Below, in pieces: positions 17,585-30,595 of a stretch of DNA of 64,000 nt. Position 1 is the stretch's first letter. Each line of letters begins with the position of its first letter. Both the position numbers and the translations under genes were made by a program. Location: contig JAKGBX010000001.1 of the NCBI GenBank assembly GCA_021555075.1, positions 1,550,001-1,614,000 of the forward strand, read 5' to 3'. Source of the DNA: Rhodobacteraceae bacterium LMO-JJ12 (GTDB lineage: Bacteria > Pseudomonadota > Alphaproteobacteria > Rhodobacterales > Rhodobacteraceae). The notes beneath the pieces were generated by a model. The model was not told the DNA's origin. It saw nothing but the letters and a program-made list of their open reading frames with translations, and ran no database searches.

Positions 17585-18007
17585 ATGCGAATGATCAAAA
17601 CCCTGACCCTTGGTTTGACACTGGGCCTGAGCCTGAGCGCTGCCGGTGCGACGATGGCGAGCGCCAAGGTGCCGCTGCGCGATGTGAAGGCGGTTGACGA
17701 CAACATGCTCCTAGTCGCGCTGGCGCTGGAAATCAGCGAGAAATGCGGCGAGATCGACGCGCGCAAGCTCAAGGGGCTGAATTTCCTGTGGTCGCTGAAG
17801 AAGCAGGCCAATGCGCTTGGCTATTCCGACGACGAGATCAATGCCTATCGCAAGAGCGAAGCCGAAAAGGCGCGCATCCGGGCGCGGGGCGAAAATTATG
17901 TGAAATCCAAGGGGTTCAATCCGAAGGATTCTGGTGATCTGTGCAAGCTCGGCCATGCCGAGATCGCCCGGGGAAGCCAGATCGGGGCCCTGTTGAAAGC
18001 AAAGTGA
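17585..18007 (+). CDS. DUF5333-like secreted protein, 140 aa
   Basis: Starts MRMIKTLTLGLTLGLSLSA with GAGGAG upstream; Sec signal to about residue 28 (MASA). The mature helical part has C51 (ISEKCGEIDARKLKGL) and a C-terminal Cys (DLCKLGHAEIARGSQIGALL). This matches the DUF5333 family found in nuo operons of Rhodobacterales, by memory. It lies between the lipoprotein gene and nuoG, ending six bases before nuoG. Function unknown. Confidence 0.7.
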   Translation: MRMIKTLTLGLTLGLSLSAAGATMASAKVPLRDVKAVDDNMLLVALALEISEKCGEIDARKLKGLNFLWSLKKQANALGYSDDEINAYRKSEAEKARIRARGENYVKSKGFNPKDSGDLCKLGHAEIARGSQIGALLKAK

Positions 18008-18013
18008 GCTGAG

Positions 18014-20041
18014 ATGAGCGACGCACGCAAGATCATCATTGATGACCATGAGATCGAGGTCGATGGTGCCATGACACTGATCCAGGCCTGTGAAGAGGCC
18101 GGGATCGAAGTGCCGCGGTTCTGCTATCATGAGCGGCTGTCGATTGCGGGCAATTGCCGGATGTGTCTTGTCGAAGTGGTCGGCGGGCCGCCCAAGCCGA
18201 CGGCGTCATGTGCCATGCAGGTGCGCGATCTGCGCCCCGGGCCGGAAGGCCAGCCGCCCGTCGTGAAGACCAATTCGCCGATGGTGAAGAAGGCGCGCGA
18301 AGGGGTGATGGAGTTTCTCTTGATCAACCACCCGCTGGATTGCCCGATCTGTGACCAGGGTGGTGAGTGCGATTTGCAGGATCAGGCGATTGCCTATGGC
18401 GTCGATTTCAGCCGGTTCCGTGAGCCCAAACGAGCCACCGAGGATCTCGATCTTGGGCCGCTGGTTGAAACCCATATGACGCGCTGCATTTCGTGCACCC
18501 GGTGCGTGCGTTTCACCACCGAGGTGGCGGGGATCACCCAGATGGGCCAGACGGGCCGGGGCGAGGATGCCGAGATTACGTCGTATCTGGGCGAGACGCT
18601 GGATTCCAACCTTCAGGGCAATATCATTGATCTCTGTCCGGTTGGTGCGCTGGTCAGCAAACCCTATTCGTTTACCGCGCGGCCCTGGGAGTTGAGCAAG
18701 ACCGAGAGCATTGACGTGATGGATGCGCTGGGGTCGTCGATCCGGGTTGATACCAAGGGGCGCGAAGTGATGCGCATTCTGCCGCGCAACCATGACGGCG
18801 TGAACGAGGAATGGATTTCCGACAAGACGCGCTTTGTCTGGGACGGGCTGCGCCGTCAGCGGCTTGATACGCCTTATGTCCGCGAAAATGGCAAGCTGCG
18901 CCCCGCGACCTGGGGTGAAGCTTTGGGCAAGGCTGCCGAGGCTCTCAAAGGGGCCAGCAAAGTGGCTGGGCTGGTTGGGGATCTGGTGCCGGTGGAAGCG
19001 GCGTTTTCGCTTAAGAACCTGATTGAAGGGCTGGGCGGTTCGGTGGAATGCCGCGTCGATGGTGCGCGTCTGCCTGCTGGTAATCGCTCGGGCTATGTCG
19101 GCACGGCGACGATTGAAGACATCGAAGACGCCGAGATGATCCAGTTGATCGGGACCAACCCGCGCGACGAGGCGCCGGTTCTGAATGCGCGTATCCGCAA
19201 GGCCTGGAGCAAGGGGGCGCAGGTCGGGTTGGTCGGCGAAGCCGTTGATCTGACGTATAAATACGAACACATGGGCAATGACCGCGCGGCTTTGGAAGCG
19301 CTTGGATCGCACGATTTCAAGGCCGTATTGGAGGTGCCGAGCATCGTCATCATCGGTCAGGGCGCTATCCGCGAGGCCGATGGCGAGGCGGTTCTGGCGG
19401 CGGCGATGAAGCTGGCCGAAGATACCAAATCGAAGCTCCTGGTGCTGCACACGGCTGCGGGCCGCGTTGGGGCGATGGATGTGGGCGCGGTGACCGACGG
19501 CGGTCTGGCGGCGGCCACCGAGGGTGCCGACGTGATCTACAACCTTGGCGCCGATGAGCTTGATATCGAGGCCGGTGCCTTTGTGATCTATCAGGGTAGC
19601 CACGGGGATCGTGGTGCGCATCGCGCCGATGTGATCCTGCCGGCGGCGGCCTATACCGAGGAACAGGGATTGTTCGTCAATACAGAAGGGCGCCCGCAAC
19701 TGGCGTTGCGCGCCGGGTTTGCGCCGGGGGAGGCCAAGGAAAACTGGGCCATTTTGCGCGCGCTTTCCGGTGAGTTGAACGCTGTGCAACCGTGGGATAG
19801 TCTTGCACAGTTGCGTGTGAAACTGGTCGAGGCGGTGCCGCATCTGGCAATGGTCGATCAAGTGCCGGAAAACGAATGGCAGGCGATTGCGCCGGGCAAG
19901 CTGGGCAAGGGCAACGTGCCCTTCCGCAAGGCGGTGGCTGATTTCTATCTGACCAACCCGATTGCGCGCGCCAGCGAGGTGATGGCCGATCTGAGTGCGC
20001 GGGCCAAGGCGCGCAACAGTGAGAAAATGGCGGCAGAGTGA
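18014..20041 (+). CDS. nuoG: NADH-quinone oxidoreductase subunit G (NuoG, 75 kDa)
   Basis: A 675-residue iron-sulfur subunit. Cluster ligands are all present: [2Fe-2S] N1b at C37, C48, C51, C66; N5 at H106, C110, C113, C119 ([14 protein letters not shown]); N4 at C158, C161, C164, C208 (CISCTRC and CPVGAL). There is no extra N7 ligand set, as expected for alphaproteobacteria and mitochondria. The C-terminal half is the molybdopterin-oxidoreductase-like domain without cofactor. Length fits the 670-700 of relatives. Confidence 0.98.
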   Translation: MSDARKIIIDDHEIEVDGAMTLIQACEEAGIEVPRFCYHERLSIAGNCRMCLVEVVGGPPKPTASCAMQVRDLRPGPEGQPPVVKTNSPMVKKAREGVMEFLLINHPLDCPICDQGGECDLQDQAIAYGVDFSRFREPKRATEDLDLGPLVETHMTRCISCTRCVRFTTEVAGITQMGQTGRGEDAEITSYLGETLDSNLQGNIIDLCPVGALVSKPYSFTARPWELSKTESIDVMDALGSSIRVDTKGREVMRILPRNHDGVNEEWISDKTRFVWDGLRRQRLDTPYVRENGKLRPATWGEALGKAAEALKGASKVAGLVGDLVPVEAAFSLKNLIEGLGGSVECRVDGARLPAGNRSGYVGTATIEDIEDAEMIQLIGTNPRDEAPVLNARIRKAWSKGAQVGLVGEAVDLTYKYEHMGNDRAALEALGSHDFKAVLEVPSIVIIGQGAIREADGEAVLAAAMKLAEDTKSKLLVLHTAAGRVGAMDVGAVTDGGLAAATEGADVIYNLGADELDIEAGAFVIYQGSHGDRGAHRADVILPAAAYTEEQGLFVNTEGRPQLALRAGFAPGEAKENWAILRALSGELNAVQPWDSLAQLRVKLVEAVPHLAMVDQVPENEWQAIAPGKLGKGNVPFRKAVADFYLTNPIARASEVMADLSARAKARNSEKMAAE

Positions 20042-20448
20042 CCCACATTGCACGCATAACTCCTCTGGCGCTTGCAGCGCTGGTGATGGGCTGCGATACG
20101 GGCCGCGAGCCGGGTGAGGTGACTCGTCTGGCGCCGAGCGATCTGGACTATCGTGGCGTGGAAACCCGGCTTCTGGATGGTGATCTGGTGCAATTCGTTG
20201 TGTCCATGGGGGCCAACGCGCAGCCAGAAGACCTGAACGATTATGCCGAATGTGCGGCGGCGCAATATGCGCTGATCCGAGGGTACGGGTTTGCACGGCA
20301 TGTGCGCACAAGCGTGGCGCAAAAAGGAAATGTGGCGCAGGGGGATGCTGTTTATACCATCTCGCCGTCGCTGCCCCGCGGATTGAAGACCATCGACGCA
20401 GAAGTCGTGGCCTCTCATTGCGCGGAAAACGGAATACCGATGGTGTGA
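20038..20448 (+). CDS. Putative lipoprotein between nuoG and nuoH, 136 aa
   Basis: A GTG start overlaps the nuoG stop (GTGA). [19 protein letters not shown] is a lipoprotein signal with C19. The mature domain ([20 protein letters not shown], then a [17 protein letters not shown] stretch) has two further Cys and a mixed alpha/beta look. I recognise no family. It is the third lipoprotein-type gene inside this operon. Confidence 0.7.
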   Translation: MTHIARITPLALAALVMGCDTGREPGEVTRLAPSDLDYRGVETRLLDGDLVQFVVSMGANAQPEDLNDYAECAAAQYALIRGYGFARHVRTSVAQKGNVAQGDAVYTISPSLPRGLKTIDAEVVASHCAENGIPMV

Positions 20449-20455
20449 GGACTTG

Positions 20456-22402
<1,947 letters not shown>

Positions 22403-22406
<4 letters not shown>

Positions 22407-23011
22407 CAGTCGTAAGCCTGGCTTTTTACCTCTTTGCATTCAGTATGCTTATCGGCGGGTTTTTCACCGTAATGAGCCGTAATCCCGTGCATTCGGTGCT
22501 GTTTCTGATCCTGGCATTCATGTCGGCGGCGGGGCTGTTTGTTCTGCTGGGGGCCGAGTTTGTCGCGATGCTGTTGATCATCGTTTATGTCGGCGCGGTT
22601 ATGGTTCTGTTCCTCTTCGTGGTGATGATGCTGGACGTGGATTTCGCCGAGTTGAAGGCCGGGATGGCGCAGTATTTGCCCATTGCGCTGGCTATTGGGG
22701 TGGTGCTCTTGATGCAGCTGGGTCTGGCCTTTGGCGATTGGCAAATTGCCGATGGCGCCGAAGCTGCACGGCGCGCCGTGACGCCTGAGGGGGTCGAAAA
22801 CACTGCCGCTCTGGGGCTGCTGATTTATGATCAATACTTCCTCTTGTTCCAGTTGGCCGGGCTGATCCTTTTGGTGGCCATGATTGGTGCCATTGTTCTG
22901 ACCCTGCGCCATCGCGATGGCATCAAGCGCCAGAACGTGCATCAACAGATGTGGCGCGATCCGGCCACGGCGATCGAGATGAAGGACGTCAAACCGGGGC
23001 AGGGGCTTTGA
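22403..23011 (+). CDS. nuoJ: NADH-quinone oxidoreductase subunit J (NuoJ)
   Basis: A 202-residue membrane subunit with five membrane segments. The conserved [20 protein letters not shown] and [17 protein letters not shown] helix, which includes the pi-bulge region of ND6, are at about 27-46 and 59-75. It begins by ATGA overlap with the CMD-family gene. Confidence 0.97.
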
Positions 23012-23514
23012 TTTCACGCTCGTCCATATCGTTTGGCCTTGCTGCGCTGATTGCGTTTGGCGCGGTGGATGCGCGTGCCTTGACGCCGCGCCCACCATGT
23101 CTCAGCGAGACCGAGGGCAATATGGGCGTGCATGATGCCACAATATTTGGTCACGGCGGCAGCGGATACATTGTCGAGGATTACAGTTTCGTCGGTGGTC
23201 AGGATTTAACGAATTTTCCCAAAGCGTTGCAGAGGTTTCGCGGCGGGCGGGTTGTTGAATGCCGCACCGGAAAAATCGTGGCTGTGAACTACAAGCGCGG
23301 CGAAGAGCTCCATCATGCGCTGAGCGCGACGGAATTTCTGCGCGGTGCCGTGCAGAACAGTAAAAGCATCCGCTTTAATGATGTGCAACGCGCGGCGAAG
23401 GCCGTGTTTCCAGAAGATGTCATAGTGCTTCGCGAAACTGAAGAAACCTGTGGCTGTAACGCTTATTTTCCGGGGCTGCGACCGAGTTCGCTGGCACCGT
23501 ACCAACAAGACTAA
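23008..23514 (+). CDS. Putative secreted protein between nuoJ and nuoK, 168 aa, TTG start
   Basis: The best start is TTG at 23008, overlapping the nuoJ stop (TTGA), with GGGGCAGGGG upstream. It gives a signal peptide [23 protein letters not shown]. The mature protein has paired Cys (RPPCLSE, VVECRTG, and ETCGCNAYF near the end) that may form disulfides. No family recognised. Position suggests co-expression with complex I. Confidence 0.6.
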   Translation: MISRSSISFGLAALIAFGAVDARALTPRPPCLSETEGNMGVHDATIFGHGGSGYIVEDYSFVGGQDLTNFPKALQRFRGGRVVECRTGKIVAVNYKRGEELHHALSATEFLRGAVQNSKSIRFNDVQRAAKAVFPEDVIVLRETEETCGCNAYFPGLRPSSLAPYQQD

Positions 23515-23555
23515 CAAGGGCTGCTAAGCGCCCGACAAAGGAACCGAGGGACGAC

Positions 23556-23861
23556 ATGATCGGACTTGAACACTATCTGACGGTGGCGGCTGTGCTGTTT
23601 GTCATCGGCATTTTCGGGCTCTTCCTCAATCGGAAGAACGTGATCATTCTGTTGATGAGCATCGAATTGATGCTGCTCGCGGTCAATATCAACCTCGTGG
23701 CGTTTTCGTCTTTTGCGGGCGATCTGGTGGGGCAGGTGTTCACTCTGTTCGTTCTTACGGTTGCTGCTGCTGAGGCGGCGATCGGGCTTGCCATTCTCGT
23801 TGTCTTCTTCCGTAACCGCGGCACCATCGACGTCGAAGACGTCAACGTGATGAAAGGGTAA
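23556..23861 (+). CDS. nuoK: NADH-quinone oxidoreductase subunit K (NuoK)
   Basis: A 101-residue three-span proton-channel subunit. The conserved membrane glutamates are seen in [13 protein letters not shown] (about residue 35) and [12 protein letters not shown] (about 71). GAGGG lies before the ATG. Length is standard. Confidence 0.98.
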   Translation: MIGLEHYLTVAAVLFVIGIFGLFLNRKNVIILLMSIELMLLAVNINLVAFSSFAGDLVGQVFTLFVLTVAAAEAAIGLAILVVFFRNRGTIDVEDVNVMKG

Positions 23862-23867
23862 GTGACC

Positions 23868-25958
23868 ATGGAAACCATTATCCTTTTCGCGCCATTGGTG
23901 GCTTCGATCATCGCGGGCTTTGGCTGGCGCATGATGGGCGAGACGGCGGCGCAATGGCTGACCACCGGGGTTCTGTTTCTCGCGTGCGGGCTGAGCTGGA
24001 TCGTGTTTTTTGGCCATGACGGCACCACACAGCACATCGAGGTGCTGCGTTGGATTCAGTCGGGCAGTCTTGATACGTCCTGGGGCATTCGCGTGGACCG
24101 CATGACCGCGATCATGTTGATCGTTGTGACAACGGTTTCGGCGTTGGTTCACCTCTATTCCATGGGCTATATGGCGCATGATGAAAACTGGGGTGAGGGC
24201 GAGCATTACAAGGCGCGCTTCTTTGCTTACCTCAGCTTCTTCACCTTTGCGATGCTGGCTCTGGTGACGGCCGATAACCTGGTTCAGATGTTCTTTGGCT
24301 GGGAAGGTGTGGGCGTTGCCTCGTATCTTTTGATCGGTTTTTACTATAAAAAGCCGAGCGCCAATGCCGCCGCGATCAAGGCGTTTGTGGTCAACCGGGT
24401 CGGGGATTTCGGCTTTCTGCTGGGTATCTTCGGGCTGTTCTATCTGACCGATAGCATCTATCTTGACGATATCTTTGCCGCCGCTCCGACACTGGCGGAA
24501 ACGCAGCTGAGCTTCCTGTGGACCGAATGGAACGCGGCGAACCTGCTGGCCTTCCTGCTGTTTATTGGCGCGATGGGCAAATCGGCGCAATTGTTCCTGC
24601 ACACATGGCTGCCGGACGCGATGGAAGGTCCGACGCCTGTGTCGGCGCTGATCCACGCGGCAACCATGGTGACGGCGGGTGTGTTCCTTGTCAGCCGGAT
24701 GTCGCCGCTGATGGAATATGCGCCGCAAGCCAAGATGTTCATCGTCTATATCGGTGCTTCGACCGCGTTTTTCGCGGCCACCGTGGGGTTGGTGCAGAAC
24801 GATATCAAACGCGTCATCGCCTATTCGACCTGTAGCCAGTTGGGCTATATGTTCGTGGCTGCCGGTGTGGGGGTCTATTCGGTGGCGATGTTCCACCTTC
24901 TGACCCACGCATTCTTCAAGGCGATGTTGTTCCTCGGGGCCGGTTCGGTGATCCATTCGATGCATCACGAGCAGGACATGCGCAACTATGGCGGTCTGCG
25001 CAAGAAAATCCCCTATACTTTCTGGGCGATGATGATCGGCACGCTGGCGATTACCGGGGTGGGTATTCCGCTCACGGCGATCGGCTTTGCCGGGTTCCTG
25101 TCCAAGGATGCGGTGATTGAGAGCGCTTGGGCGGGCACGCAGGGTGGTTTTGCCTTCTGGTCGCTGGTTGTTGCGGCGCTGTTCACCAGCTTTTATAGCT
25201 GGCGGCTGATGTTCATGACCTTTTATGGCAAGCCGCGCGGCGACAAGCATACGCATGAGCATGCGCATGAAAGCCCGATGGTGATGCTTGTTCCGCTTGG
25301 TGTTCTGGCACTGGGGGCGATTTTCTCCGGGATGATCTGGTATGGGTCGTTCTTTGGTGACCACGCGCAGGTGAACAAGTTCTTTGGCATTCCGGCCCAT
25401 GCCGAAGCGTCAGAAACCCATGGCGAGGATGCGGGCCAGGGCGAGGCCACCGCAACGGGAGCGGATGAGCAGCACGCGGCGACGGACATGGCGCAAGGCA
25501 TGGCCCCCGAGGGTGCGATCTTCATTCACCCGGACAATCATGTGATGGACGACGCGCACCACGCGCCCGTCTGGGTCAAGGTGAGCCCGTTCATTGCGAT
25601 GCTGATCGGGCTGGCGACGGCGTTCTGGTTCTATATCGTCAACCCGGAGATGCCCAAGCGGCTAGCCGAACATCAGCGCCCGCTCTATCTCTTCCTGCTT
25701 AACAAGTGGTATTTCGATGAGCTTTACGACTTCATCTTTATCAAGCCCGCGAAAGCGATTGGTCGCTTCTTGTGGAAAAAGGGCGATGGTGAGGTGATTG
25801 ATGGCACGATCAACGGTGTCGCAATGGGGGCCGTTCCGTGGCTCACCCGTCTCGCCGGTCGCGCGCAAACGGGTTATATCTTTACCTATGCCTTTGCCAT
25901 GGTGATCGGGGTTGTTGTTCTGATCACGTGGATGGTTATGTCCGGAGGAGCACGCTGA
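23868..25958 (+). CDS. nuoL: NADH-quinone oxidoreductase subunit L (NuoL)
   Basis: A 696-residue antiporter-like proton-pumping subunit with about 16 membrane segments and the lateral C-terminal helix. Channel motifs include [20 protein letters not shown] with the key Glu, and [19 protein letters not shown] His/Glu-rich loop at about 510-570 ([18 protein letters not shown]) is longer than in many relatives. ATG at 23868 is chosen over GTG at 23862. Confidence 0.98.
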   Translation: METIILFAPLVASIIAGFGWRMMGETAAQWLTTGVLFLACGLSWIVFFGHDGTTQHIEVLRWIQSGSLDTSWGIRVDRMTAIMLIVVTTVSALVHLYSMGYMAHDENWGEGEHYKARFFAYLSFFTFAMLALVTADNLVQMFFGWEGVGVASYLLIGFYYKKPSANAAAIKAFVVNRVGDFGFLLGIFGLFYLTDSIYLDDIFAAAPTLAETQLSFLWTEWNAANLLAFLLFIGAMGKSAQLFLHTWLPDAMEGPTPVSALIHAATMVTAGVFLVSRMSPLMEYAPQAKMFIVYIGASTAFFAATVGLVQNDIKRVIAYSTCSQLGYMFVAAGVGVYSVAMFHLLTHAFFKAMLFLGAGSVIHSMHHEQDMRNYGGLRKKIPYTFWAMMIGTLAITGVGIPLTAIGFAGFLSKDAVIESAWAGTQGGFAFWSLVVAALFTSFYSWRLMFMTFYGKPRGDKHTHEHAHESPMVMLVPLGVLALGAIFSGMIWYGSFFGDHAQVNKFFGIPAHAEASETHGEDAGQGEATATGADEQHAATDMAQGMAPEGAIFIHPDNHVMDDAHHAPVWVKVSPFIAMLIGLATAFWFYIVNPEMPKRLAEHQRPLYLFLLNKWYFDELYDFIFIKPAKAIGRFLWKKGDGEVIDGTINGVAMGAVPWLTRLAGRAQTGYIFTYAFAMVIGVVVLITWMVMSGGAR

Positions 25959-27502
25959 TGGACAATCTTCTTTCCATTGTCACCTTTATTCCGGCTTTGG
26001 CCGCGCTGATCTTGGGCGTGTTCCTGCGTGGCGAGGACGAAGCGGCGCAGCGCAATGCCAAATGGGTGGCGTTGCTGGCCACGAGCCTGACCTTTCTGGT
26101 GTCGTTGTTCATTCTGGCAAAGTTCAACCCCGCCGACACCGGCTTTCAGATGGTGGAAGAGCGCGAATGGCTGCTGGGGCTGAAATACAAGATGGGTGTT
26201 GACGGGATCAGCGTTCTCTTTGTGTTGCTGACCACCTTCATGATGCCGCTTTCGATCTGGGCAAGCTGGGGTGTGAACTCCCGCGTCAAGGAATACATGA
26301 TCGCCTTCCTGGTTCTGGAAACCCTGATGTTGGGCGTGTTCATGGCGCTTGATCTGGTGCTGTTCTATCTGTTCTTCGAGGCCGGGCTTATCCCGATGTT
26401 CCTGATCATCGGGATCTGGGGCGGCAAGGAACGGATTTACGCGAGCTTCAAGTTCTTCCTCTATACCTTCCTCGGCTCGGTTCTGATGCTGGTGGCGATG
26501 GTTGGGATGTTCTCGGATGCGGGCACAACCGATATTGCGCAGCTTCTGACGCATCAGTTTGGGTCTGAAACCTTCAGCCTGATGGGTATTCAGATTGTTG
26601 GCGGGATGCAGACGCTGCTCTGGCTGGCCTTCTTCGCCAGTTTCGCGGTTAAGATGCCGATGTGGCCGGTGCATACCTGGCTGCCGGATGCGCACGTGCA
26701 GGCGCCGACCGCCGGGTCGGTCGTTCTGGCGGCAATCCTCTTGAAGATGGGCGGCTATGGCTTCCTGCGCTTTTCGCTGCCGATGTTTCCGGTGGCGTCT
26801 GATCTGTTGGCACCGCTGGTGTTCTGGATGAGTGCGATTGCGATTGTCTATACCTCGCTGGTGGCCTTGGTGCAGACGGACATGAAGAAGCTGATTGCTT
26901 ATTCGTCGGTTGCCCACATGGGCTATGTGACGATGGGTATATTTACGGCCAACCAACAAGGGGTTGATGGCGCCATCTTCCAGATGCTCTCGCACGGGTT
27001 CATCTCGGGCGCGCTGTTCCTCTGTGTTGGAGTGATCTATGACCGGATGCACACCCGCGAAATCGACGCCTATGGCGGGCTGGTCAATCGGATGCCGGCC
27101 TATGCGTTGATCTTTATGTTCTTCACCATGGCGAACGTTGGTTTGCCGGGGACTTCAGGCTTCATCGGCGAACTGCTTGTGCTGATCGGTATCTTCCAGG
27201 TCAACACCTGGGTGGCGCTGGTGGCGACATCGGGCGTGATCCTGAGTGCGTCTTATGCGCTCTGGCTTTATCGCCGGGTGGTATTGGGCGATCTGATCAA
27301 GGAGAGCCTGAAAACCATCAAGGATATGAGCAGCCGCGAGAAGGCGATCTTTGCGCCGCTGGTGGCAATGACCCTGTTGCTTGGGGTCTATCCGGCGCTC
27401 GTGACCGATATCATCAGCCCCTCGGTCGAGGCGTTGATTGGCAATTATGACACCGCGCTGGCGGATGCTCAGGCATCCAGCCAGGTCGCGGCCTCGCACT
27501 GA
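25958..27502 (+). CDS. nuoM: NADH-quinone oxidoreductase subunit M (NuoM)
   Basis: A 514-residue antiporter-like subunit with about 14 membrane segments. Channel residues appear in [20 protein letters not shown] (key Glu near 140) and [20 protein letters not shown]. It starts one base inside the nuoL stop (TGATG). Confidence 0.98.
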   Translation: MDNLLSIVTFIPALAALILGVFLRGEDEAAQRNAKWVALLATSLTFLVSLFILAKFNPADTGFQMVEEREWLLGLKYKMGVDGISVLFVLLTTFMMPLSIWASWGVNSRVKEYMIAFLVLETLMLGVFMALDLVLFYLFFEAGLIPMFLIIGIWGGKERIYASFKFFLYTFLGSVLMLVAMVGMFSDAGTTDIAQLLTHQFGSETFSLMGIQIVGGMQTLLWLAFFASFAVKMPMWPVHTWLPDAHVQAPTAGSVVLAAILLKMGGYGFLRFSLPMFPVASDLLAPLVFWMSAIAIVYTSLVALVQTDMKKLIAYSSVAHMGYVTMGIFTANQQGVDGAIFQMLSHGFISGALFLCVGVIYDRMHTREIDAYGGLVNRMPAYALIFMFFTMANVGLPGTSGFIGELLVLIGIFQVNTWVALVATSGVILSASYALWLYRRVVLGDLIKESLKTIKDMSSREKAIFAPLVAMTLLLGVYPALVTDIISPSVEALIGNYDTALADAQASSQVAASH

Positions 27503-27513
27503 CGGAGAGAGAG

Positions 27514-28953
27514 ATGATCCAGGCTGATCTGAACATTATCCTGCCCGAGATTGTTCTTTCGCTTTATGCGATGGGCGCACTTCTGGGGGCGGTCTACACC
27601 GGCAAGGACAAGCTGGCCGGGCCTTTGATCTGGTCCACGGCGGCTTTGATGGCTGCATTGGGGATCTGGATCGGGATGACCGGGACGGGCACCAGGAACG
27701 CCTTTGGCGGCATGTTCATCGACGATGGCTTTGCGCGATTTGCCAAGGTGGTTATCCTGCTCAGCGCGGCGGCTGTTCTGGTGATGGGGCAGGATTTCAT
27801 GGCCCGTCGCGGGATGTTGAAATTCGAATACCCGGTTCTTGTCACGCTGAGCGCCGTTGGCATGATGATGATGGTCTCGGCGGGCGATCTCATGGCGCTT
27901 TATATGGGGTTGGAGCTGCAATCTCTGGCGCTTTATGTGGTGGCGGCGATGCGGCGCGAAAGCGTGCGTTCGACCGAGGCGGGGCTTAAATACTTCGTGC
28001 TTGGCGCGCTCAGCTCTGGCTTGCTGCTCTATGGCGCATCGCTGACCTATGGCTATGCGGGAACGACGCTGTTTTCCGGGATTATCGCGGCGGCGGGTGA
28101 CGGTCAGGCGTCAATCGGGCTGTTGTTCGGGCTTGTCTTTGTGATGGTGGGGTTGGCGTTCAAAGTGAGCGCGGTGCCGTTTCACATGTGGACGCCGGAT
28201 GTCTATGAAGGCTCGCCAACGCAGGTTACGGCGTTCTTTGCCACCGCGCCGAAGATGGCGGCTATCGCTTTGCTGGCGCGGGTGTTGCACGATGCCTTTG
28301 GCGGGGTAAGCGCGGATTGGGGTCAGGTTCTGGCTCTGCTGTCGCTTCTGTCGATGTTCCTTGGCGCCGTTGCGGGTATTGGGCAAACCGATATCAAGCG
28401 GCTGATGGCTTATTCGTCGATCTCGCATATGGGCTTTGCCTTGATGGGGCTGGCGGCGGGCACGGCGTTTGGTGTGCAGGCGATGCTGATCTACATGGCG
28501 ATCTATGTGACGATGAATATCGGCACCTTCGGCTTCATCCTGAGCATGGAGCGTGATGGTCAGCCGGTGACTGATATCAAGTCGCTGAACCAATATTCCA
28601 AGCGCGAGCCGGGGCGTGCGCTGGCGATGCTGATCTTGCTGTTTTCACTGGCCGGGGTGCCGCCGCTGGTGGGCTTTTTCGGCAAGCTTTATGTGCTGCG
28701 CGCCGCTTATGAGGGCGGGCTGGCGTGGCTGGCGGTGGCCGGTGTGATCGCGTCGGTGATCGGTGCGTTTTATTACCTGCGCATCGTCTATTACATGTAT
28801 TTTGGCGAAGAAGGTGAGGCGCTGGACAAGGGCCGTGCCTCGGTCGCTTGGGTGTTCTTGATGGTCAGCGCGGCAATCATGCTGGTCGGGGTTGTGAACC
28901 TCTTTGGGGTCGAGACCATGGCGCAGGCGGCGGCGGCGGCGCTGGTCAACTGA
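27514..28953 (+). CDS. nuoN: NADH-quinone oxidoreductase subunit N (NuoN)
   Basis: A 479-residue antiporter-like subunit, last nuo gene. It has [19 protein letters not shown] with the channel Glu and the [20 protein letters not shown] motif. GGAGAGAG precedes the ATG. A hairpin terminator follows about 25 bases after the stop. Confidence 0.98.
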   Translation: MIQADLNIILPEIVLSLYAMGALLGAVYTGKDKLAGPLIWSTAALMAALGIWIGMTGTGTRNAFGGMFIDDGFARFAKVVILLSAAAVLVMGQDFMARRGMLKFEYPVLVTLSAVGMMMMVSAGDLMALYMGLELQSLALYVVAAMRRESVRSTEAGLKYFVLGALSSGLLLYGASLTYGYAGTTLFSGIIAAAGDGQASIGLLFGLVFVMVGLAFKVSAVPFHMWTPDVYEGSPTQVTAFFATAPKMAAIALLARVLHDAFGGVSADWGQVLALLSLLSMFLGAVAGIGQTDIKRLMAYSSISHMGFALMGLAAGTAFGVQAMLIYMAIYVTMNIGTFGFILSMERDGQPVTDIKSLNQYSKREPGRALAMLILLFSLAGVPPLVGFFGKLYVLRAAYEGGLAWLAVAGVIASVIGAFYYLRIVYYMYFGEEGEALDKGRASVAWVFLMVSAAIMLVGVVNLFGVETMAQAAAAALVN

Positions 28954-28975
28954 TCTGGGGAAAACCCCTTGGCAG

Positions 28976-29001
28976 GCGCCCGCTTTATCGGCGGGCGTTT
29001 T
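28976..29001 (+). terminator. Terminator of the nuo operon
   Basis: A GC-rich 7-bp stem CGCCCGC / GCGGGCG with a 7-base loop (TTTATCG) is followed by TTTT. It lies 23 bases after the nuoN stop and before birA. Confidence 0.75.
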
Positions 29002-29023
29002 GCGTTTGTCGGGCGCAGGATTT

Positions 29024-29045
29024 GGATATTTTTGGCAAGATGAAG
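29024..29045 (+). repeat. GGATATTT-N10-GAAG intergenic motif, copy 1
   Basis: A 22-base motif beginning GGATATTT and ending CAAGATGAAG, right after the nuo terminator and 14 bases before birA. Related copies of the same length lie at 35251-35272 and 45363-45384. Confidence 0.6.
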
Positions 29046-29059
29046 TTGGGGGACGGTGC

Positions 29060-29803
29060 ATGAACGGCTGGCCTGACGGATATGGACGCCGGGTGCTTGA
29101 TGAGGTGGACAGCACCATGGCCGAGGCGGCGCGGATTGCACCCGATCTGGCCGGGCCGGAATGGATTTTGGCGCGTCGGCAGGTGGCAGGGCGCGGGCGG
29201 CGCGGGCGGGCCTGGCGAGATCCGCAAGGCAACTTTGCCTCGACATTGGTGATGCAGCCGGATGAGGCGCCGGGGCAGGTGGCATTGCGCTCGTTCGTGG
29301 CGGCGCTGGCGCTGTTTGATGCTTGTGTGGCCGCGACGGGGCGCCCCGATGGGTTTGCGCTGAAATGGCCGAATGATGTGTTGTTGAATGGTGGCAAGCT
29401 GGCCGGGATCCTGCTGGAAAGCTCGGGTCAGGGGGGGGCGATCAGCCATCTGGCGATAGGCATCGGGGTCAACCTCTCGCATGTGCCCGAGGCGGTCGAG
29501 CAGGGGGCGGTGCGCCCGGTGTCGCTGAGGGGGGAGACCGGGGTGGTGATTGATCCTGAGGATTTTCTGGAGGTGTTGGCGGGTGCTTTTGCCAAGCGGG
29601 AAGCGGCGTTTCGCGCCCATGGGTTCAAGCCTGTGCGTGAGGCCTGGTTGGCGCGGGCGGCGCGCCTGGGCGAGGTGATCACGGCGCGCACCGTGCGCGA
29701 TGAGGTGACCGGAAAGTTCGAAACGGTGGACGAGACGGGCAATCTTGTTCTATCCACCCCCAAAGGCCGTGTGGCGATTGCTGCGGCGGACATATTCTTT
29801 TGA
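29060..29803 (+). CDS. birA: Biotin--[acetyl-CoA-carboxylase] ligase (BirA, no HTH)
   Basis: A 247-residue monofunctional biotin protein ligase. GRGRRGRAWRDPQGN near 44-58 is the biotinyl-AMP loop and KWPNDVLLNGGKLAGILLE near 97-115 the catalytic signature; the C-terminal SH3-like domain is present. The DNA-binding domain of E. coli BirA is absent. It attaches biotin to AccB, encoded at 61.4-61.9 kb in this window. It begins a birA-coaX-rnj group. Confidence 0.93.
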   Translation: MNGWPDGYGRRVLDEVDSTMAEAARIAPDLAGPEWILARRQVAGRGRRGRAWRDPQGNFASTLVMQPDEAPGQVALRSFVAALALFDACVAATGRPDGFALKWPNDVLLNGGKLAGILLESSGQGGAISHLAIGIGVNLSHVPEAVEQGAVRPVSLRGETGVVIDPEDFLEVLAGAFAKREAAFRAHGFKPVREAWLARAARLGEVITARTVRDEVTGKFETVDETGNLVLSTPKGRVAIAAADIFF

Positions 29804-29815
29804 AAGGTCACGCGC

Positions 29816-30595
29816 ATGCTGTTGTGCATTGATTGCGGCAATACGAACACGGTGTTTTCGATTTGGGACGGGGAAAAGTTTCTCTGTACCTTGCGCACGT
29901 CGACCCACCATGGCCGCACGGCGGATGCCTATTTCACCTGGTTTTCAACGCTGATCAAACATTATGAGATCGAGGCGGACATCAGCGAAGTGATTATCTC
30001 GTCGACGGTGCCACGGGTGGTGTTTAACCTGCGGGTCTTTGCTGATCGCTTCTTTGGTGTGCGCGCGCTTGTTGTGGGCAAGTCCGACTGTCTGTTGCCG
30101 CATCCGCCGCAGGTGGATGCAGGCACGCAGGTCGGGCCTGACCGGCTGGTCAATACGGCGGCGGCGTTTGATCGCCATGGGGGCGATATCATCGTCGTGG
30201 ATTTTGGCACGGCGACGACGTTTGACGTGGTGTCCAAGGATGGTAACTATGTTGGTGGGGTGATCGCGCCTGGTGTGAACCTGTCGCTTGAGGCATTGCA
30301 TATGGCGGCCGCGGCCCTTCCGCATGTGGATATCACAACGCCGCAGAGTGTGATCGGAACCAACACCGTGGCCTGTATCCAATCGGGTATTTTCTGGGGG
30401 TATATAGGTCTGGTCAAAGAGATTTGTGCGCGCATCAAGGACGAACGCGCGCGCGACATGAAGATTATCGCTACTGGCGGGCTGGCGCCATTGTTCCAGC
30501 AATCCGAGGATCTGTTCGACGCGCTCGAAGAAGATCTGACCATGCATGGGCTGACCGTGATCCATGACTATAACAAAGAGCAGGGTGCCATATGA
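29816..30595 (+). CDS. coaX: Type III pantothenate kinase (CoaX)
   Basis: A 259-residue cytoplasmic enzyme of coenzyme A synthesis that phosphorylates pantothenate. The phosphate loop DCGNTNTVFSIWDGE is at 5-19, GPDRLVNTAAAFDRHG near 106-121, and DFGTATTFDVVS near 130-141, all CoaX signatures. The stop overlaps the rnj ATG (ATGA). Twelve bases follow birA. Confidence 0.95.
   Translation: MLLCIDCGNTNTVFSIWDGEKFLCTLRTSTHHGRTADAYFTWFSTLIKHYEIEADISEVIISSTVPRVVFNLRVFADRFFGVRALVVGKSDCLLPHPPQVDAGTQVGPDRLVNTAAAFDRHGGDIIVVDFGTATTFDVVSKDGNYVGGVIAPGVNLSLEALHMAAAALPHVDITTPQSVIGTNTVACIQSGIFWGYIGLVKEICARIKDERARDMKIIATGGLAPLFQQSEDLFDALEEDLTMHGLTVIHDYNKEQGAI

Noticed and set aside
23511-25400. 629-codon open frame opposite nuoL
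   Set aside because: Antisense shadow of a certain membrane-protein gene; the composition (Arg/His/Gln-rich) is not that of a real protein.
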